Position numbers and translations under genes: made by a program
The notes under the pieces: model-generated
The model's input: only the letters and a program-made list of their open reading frames with translations
Database searches by the model: none
Told to the model about the DNA's origin: nothing
Source of the DNA: Flavobacteriales bacterium
GTDB taxonomy: Bacteria; Bacteroidota; Bacteroidia; Flavobacteriales_F; PHOS-HE28
DNA length: 64,000 nucleotides
Reading direction: 5' to 3'
NCBI GenBank assembly: GCA_016703105.1
Contig: JADJCS010000004.1
Location: 124,001-188,000 of the forward strand
In this document: positions 61,653 to 64,000 of the stretch, piece after piece
Numbering within the stretch: the first letter of the stretch is position 1
Layout: every line of letters begins with the position of its first letter

Positions 61653-62453
61653 CTAACCCAACGTGCGTGATGTCCACGCATATACCATCTCCGGCCGCCA
61701 GGGCACGTGTGGCCCATGCACCATGCGCAGCAGGCGGGCGTGCTCGGTGTACTTGTGTTGTTGTAGGAACTCGAGCGCGGCGGCGTTGCCTTCCGGCAGG
61801 GTGACCTGTGCATTGTGCATAAGGTGCCAGCGCAACAGTTCGCAACCGGCGTAGCTGTTCTCCGCCACGATCAGCTCATCCATGAGCAGGGGCATGTAAG
61901 TGCCGAGCACGCGGCCCTTGTGCATGAAGACGCGGCTGGCGTAGAAGTGCTCGCTGATCAGTTCGCGGCGGTCCTCGCCGTAGGCCAGCTTGTCCAGGTG
62001 CAGCACGCCCATGCTGTGCTGCGGCTCGAAGAGTTCCACTTCATCCAGCGTAGGGGGCTCGCATTTACCACCGGCATAGGTCACGTAGATGCCATCGGCC
62101 TTAAAGCCGAGCGCCTCGTAGTGGGCGCGCTGGTCTTCGGTGATCACCACGGAGCACGAGGTGCAGCCGCGTTCGCGCAGTTCGAACACGAGGGCGGTCA
62201 CCAATTCGGCTTCCAGTTCCGGCCCGCGGAAGCGCGGCATCATGACGCGCTCGCCGATCCAGCCCGTACCGTTGTGTACGATGGCCGTGCCCAGGCCGCT
62301 TATCAGCGCCTCGCCGAAAATTCTCTTGATGGCGATAGCGTAAGGCGTGCTGAGGTGCCAGCGCACGCGCCCCTCCAGGGCGTCCAGGTCCGCCGGTTCC
62401 AGTTCGACCAGGTCGAACTCGATGTCTTCGAGGGTGAAGGGGGCGATGGTCAT
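61653..62453 (-). CDS. GNAT family N-acetyltransferase-like protein
   Basis: A 266-residue protein with an N-terminal GNAT fold (about 15-125; GTAIVHNGTGWIGERVMMPRFRGPELEAELVTALVFELRERGCTSCSVVITEDQRAHYEALGF) and a second acetyltransferase-like domain at the C-terminus (about 140-262; LLRWHLMHNAQVTLPEGNAAALEFLQQHKYTEHARLLRMVHG). The A-motif is weak (no clear QxxGxG), so activity is uncertain. The last codons lie in a sequence duplicated at 61450-61478, so the native C-terminus may have been altered. Confidence 0.78.
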   Translation of the reverse strand: MTIAPFTLEDIEFDLVELEPADLDALEGRVRWHLSTPYAIAIKRIFGEALISGLGTAIVHNGTGWIGERVMMPRFRGPELEAELVTALVFELRERGCTSCSVVITEDQRAHYEALGFKADGIYVTYAGGKCEPPTLDEVELFEPQHSMGVLHLDKLAYGEDRRELISEHFYASRVFMHKGRVLGTYMPLLMDELIVAENSYAGCELLRWHLMHNAQVTLPEGNAAALEFLQQHKYTEHARLLRMVHGPHVPWRPEMVYAWTSRTLG

Positions 62454-62475
62454 ATTGCGGAGTTGAATTAAAGCG

Positions 62476-62506
62476 AAAAGCCCCGGATGCCGAGTCCGGG
62501 GCTTTT
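62476..62506 (-). terminator. Rho-independent terminator of the fibronectin III gene
   Basis: A perfect 12-bp stem AAAAGCCCCGGA / TCCGGGGCTTTT with a 7-nt loop; read on the minus strand it is followed by CGCTTTAATT. It lies 22 nt after the stop of the fibronectin III gene. Confidence 0.85.
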
Positions 62507-62527
62507 CAGCTTGAAGAGGAATGATGG

Positions 62528-63145
62528 TTACGCAGCGACGGCTTCTACGGTGGCGCTCATGAGACCCGCCCCGTTCACGCCAATGGCGTTCACGCGGAAG
62601 GCATACAGTTCATGGCTGTCCAGACCGCTGAGCAAATTGCGCGTGCGGGTGGTGCGACCCAAAGAGCTCCAGATGATCTGGCCTTGGGCGTTCAGCACGG
62701 CCTTCCACATCTCATAGAAGTGGGCGCCGTGCACGCTGCCCCAGCGGAACTCGATCTCCCCAGCGCCCAGGCCTGTAGTGGCCTTCACGTTCTGGGGTAT
62801 GCCCACCTTCTCCACGGGTTCGCGGTGGCGGGCGAGCTCGAAGCCGCTGCTTTCGAGTTTGGCGCGATCGCCGTTGCACTCGCTGCGGACATAGTCCGCC
62901 TGCGTGCGCAGCATATCACGCGTTTCCAGCACCAAATTGTCACGAAGAATGCGGCTCTGCCGGTCACCATGGGTGGCGGCGGTGATGGCGGCCTCCAAGG
63001 CATCGGCCATCGTGTTCATGTTCGCCATACTCACCTTCGGCGTAGGGAAGTTGGCGTTCCCTGTCATGTTCGCGATCACCGTACGGATGAGCGCGAGCAG
63101 GGAGACAGGGATCAGTTTGTAAAGAGAGAGCTTGATGTTGAACAT
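62528..63145 (-). CDS. Fibronectin type III domain protein
   Basis: A 205-residue protein. The N-terminal half is helical (residues 40-110, including NANFPTPKVSMANMNTMADALEAAITAATHGDRQSRILRDN), and the C-terminal half is a fibronectin III domain (about 118-205; VKATTGLGAGEIEFRWGSVHGAHFYEMW, TTRTRNLLSGLDSHELYAFRVNAIGVNG). I recall several paralogs of this layout in related genomes; function unknown. I chose the ATG at 63145. Two palindromes lie in the 100 bp upstream. Confidence 0.78.
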   Translation of the reverse strand: MFNIKLSLYKLIPVSLLALIRTVIANMTGNANFPTPKVSMANMNTMADALEAAITAATHGDRQSRILRDNLVLETRDMLRTQADYVRSECNGDRAKLESSGFELARHREPVEKVGIPQNVKATTGLGAGEIEFRWGSVHGAHFYEMWKAVLNAQGQIIWSSLGRTTRTRNLLSGLDSHELYAFRVNAIGVNGAGLMSATVEAVAA

Positions 63146-63182
63146 GGCTACTGAGGTGTTAGTGTTATGGAGCGCGGAATTG

Positions 63183-63244
63183 CGTTCCAAGTGGCTGGAA
63201 CGGAACGGGTCCGGGAGCGGCTTGAAAAATTGTTCGGCGAACAA
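63183..63244. promoter_or_regulatory. Two palindromes upstream of the fibronectin III gene
   Basis: CGTTCCA-AGTGGC-TGGAACG (63183-63202) and TTGTTCG-G-CGAACAA (63230-63244) are perfect inverted repeats 38 and 85 bp before the start codon. They are candidate operators; no -7 box could be fixed. Confidence 0.45.
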
Positions 63245-63280
63245 TCAAAAGATCGTGTTCGTGCTCAAGTGCACCCGTTC

Positions 63281-63600
63281 ATGAGCCCTCAAGGAGGCTC
63301 ACATAAGATCTGCATGGGGCCTTGGTGAGCCCTCAAGGAGGCTCACATAAGATCTGCATGAGGCCTTGGTGAGCCCTCAAGTAGGCCCACATAAGATCTG
63401 CATGAGGCCTCGGTGAGCCCTCAAGGAGGCTCACATAAGATCTACATGAGGCCTCGGTGAGCCCTCAAGTAGGCTCACATAAGATCTGCATGAGGCCTCG
63501 GTGAGCCCTCAAGTAGGCGCACATCAGATCTGCATGAGGCCTTGGTGCGCCCTCCATGGCACCTTATGCAGATCTAAGTACGACCAGGGTGAGCCCTCCT
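63281..63600. repeat. 44-bp tandem repeat array, about seven units
   Basis: Units begin with GTGAGCC at exactly 44-bp spacing (GAGC at 63283, 63327, 63371, 63415, 63459, 63503; degenerate at 63547; again at 63591). Each contains a 7-bp inverted repeat GTGAGCC-(8)-GGCTCAC and an AGATCTGCATGAGGCCT stretch. Units differ by single substitutions. The array runs into the 3' end of the XRE gene. Confidence 0.92.
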
Positions 63601-63867
63601 TTCCCCTCCATGCGACCCGTGTTCTTCGCGCGCGGGTGCTTCGCCAGGAAGCCAGGGGTCTCGTTTGCCGCCACGCACGAGCCAATCAATGGAACAGCGC
63701 AGCACGTCGGCGATGCGCGCCAACTCATCGATGAAGATGCGCTTGGCCTTTCCTTTCTCAATATGGTTATAGCGAGCGCGATCCAGAGCAGCCTCATTGG
63801 CCACCCAGTATTGCTTGAGGTCCCGCTGTTCCCGGGCCCATGCGATGCGCACGCCAACCCCGTCCAT
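63574..63867 (-). CDS. XRE/Cro-C1 family helix-turn-helix regulator
   Basis: A 97-residue DNA-binding protein with one HTH domain (about 5-65; RIAWAREQRDLKQYWVANEAALDRARYNHIEKGKAKRIFIDELARIADVLRCSIDWLVRG), of the type that uses RxRYxHIEKG for DNA contact. The last about 25 residues are Gly/Arg-rich and are encoded by DNA at the edge of the 44-bp array, so the original end may have been replaced by the repeat. It may bind the array or the palindromes upstream of the neighbouring gene; that is inference. Confidence 0.82.
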   Translation of the reverse strand: MDGVGVRIAWAREQRDLKQYWVANEAALDRARYNHIEKGKAKRIFIDELARIADVLRCSIDWLVRGGKRDPWLPGEAPAREEHGSHGGERRAHPGRT

Positions 63868-64000
63868 TCGGGATACGAAGATCCGTCCTCCTACCGATCC
63901 TTGTAAGGTGAAAAAGACGTGTAGCTGAACGAAAAGCCCCGGGATGAGCGGTTATGGACGTAGGTTATTTGGGCCAAAGTCCTGTGTTCGGGTGGGCCGT
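63868..64000. other. Right edge, no supported gene
   Basis: A minus-strand frame is open from the edge to a TAG at about 63895, and a plus-strand frame is open from an ATG at 63945; both are too short to judge. The AAAAGCCCCGG at 63933-63943 resembles one arm of the terminator at 62476 but has no partner arm. Confidence 0.3.

Noticed and set aside
63281..63600. Possible CRISPR array
   Set aside because: The whole 44-bp unit is repeated, so there are no unique spacers, and no cas genes are in the window.

Overview
The window comes from a GC-rich (about 60% by eye) member of the Bacteroidota, most likely a Flavobacteriales-type organism. The evidence is: several type IX secretion (T9SS) C-terminal sorting domains, including one gliding-motility type B domain next to a PorP/SprF-like gene; promoters of the Bacteroidota TAnnTTTG type; the long form of IspG; the ftsX-DUF3098-uppP-truB-queA gene order; and almost no Shine-Dalgarno sequences. 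One tRNA-Arg(CCU) is present. I saw no rRNA, prophage, complete insertion sequence or CRISPR array.

Layout. 1-6.5 kb: a secreted lamin-tail protein running off the left edge, two tandem T9SS-sorted paralogs with cloned 3' ends and terminators, a cation efflux protein and an Omp28-type protein. 6.5-17.3 kb (mostly minus strand): ECF sigma factor with a small zinc-finger partner, DnaG primase, a polyprenyl synthetase, RlmN, IspD, QueA, TruB, UppP, DUF3098 and FtsX. 17.4-24.3 kb: leucyl-tRNA synthetase with an apparent one-base deletion, a DUF3108 protein, an M23 peptidase, a Rossmann-fold protein, and a membrane protein plus winged-helix regulator behind a palindromic operator. 24.4-33.3 kb: an eight-gene surface cluster (lipoproteins, a 43-residue membrane peptide, a Tat-exported DUF1501-like protein, a CX4CH lipoprotein, a large type B T9SS protein and a PorP/SprF protein). 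33.3-49 kb: IspG, a redoxin plus cytochrome/copper-monooxygenase-like lipoprotein pair, a YDPNDK-type secreted protein, an EamA transporter, DUF502, YjbR, a cyclase, HemW, a histidine kinase and an AsmA-like protein. 49.2-55.6 kb: tRNA-Arg, a PIN-domain toxin-antitoxin pair, DUF3109, class Ia ribonucleotide reductase (nrdB, nrdA) and a DUF4145 protein. 55.8-64 kb is accessory: a WG-repeat lipoprotein with two frame breaks and a papain-like protease, a REP/RAYT remnant, a RelE-type toxin-antitoxin pair, a beta-propeller T9SS protein, a GNAT protein, a fibronectin III protein, a 44-bp tandem repeat array and an XRE regulator.

Two themes recur. First, a GC-shifted form of the Bacteroidota -7 promoter box (TAYYTTYG) lies only 3-8 nt, very often exactly 4 nt, upstream of start codons, which predicts leaderless or nearly leaderless mRNAs. 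It also identifies GTG and TTG starts and supports one gene at the left edge that runs out of the window. Second, at least seven families of short palindromic repeats sit in intergenic spaces, and two of them have become part of coding 5' ends. Three apparent single-base deletions (one in leuS, two in the WG-repeat gene) may be consensus errors of a long-read assembly.
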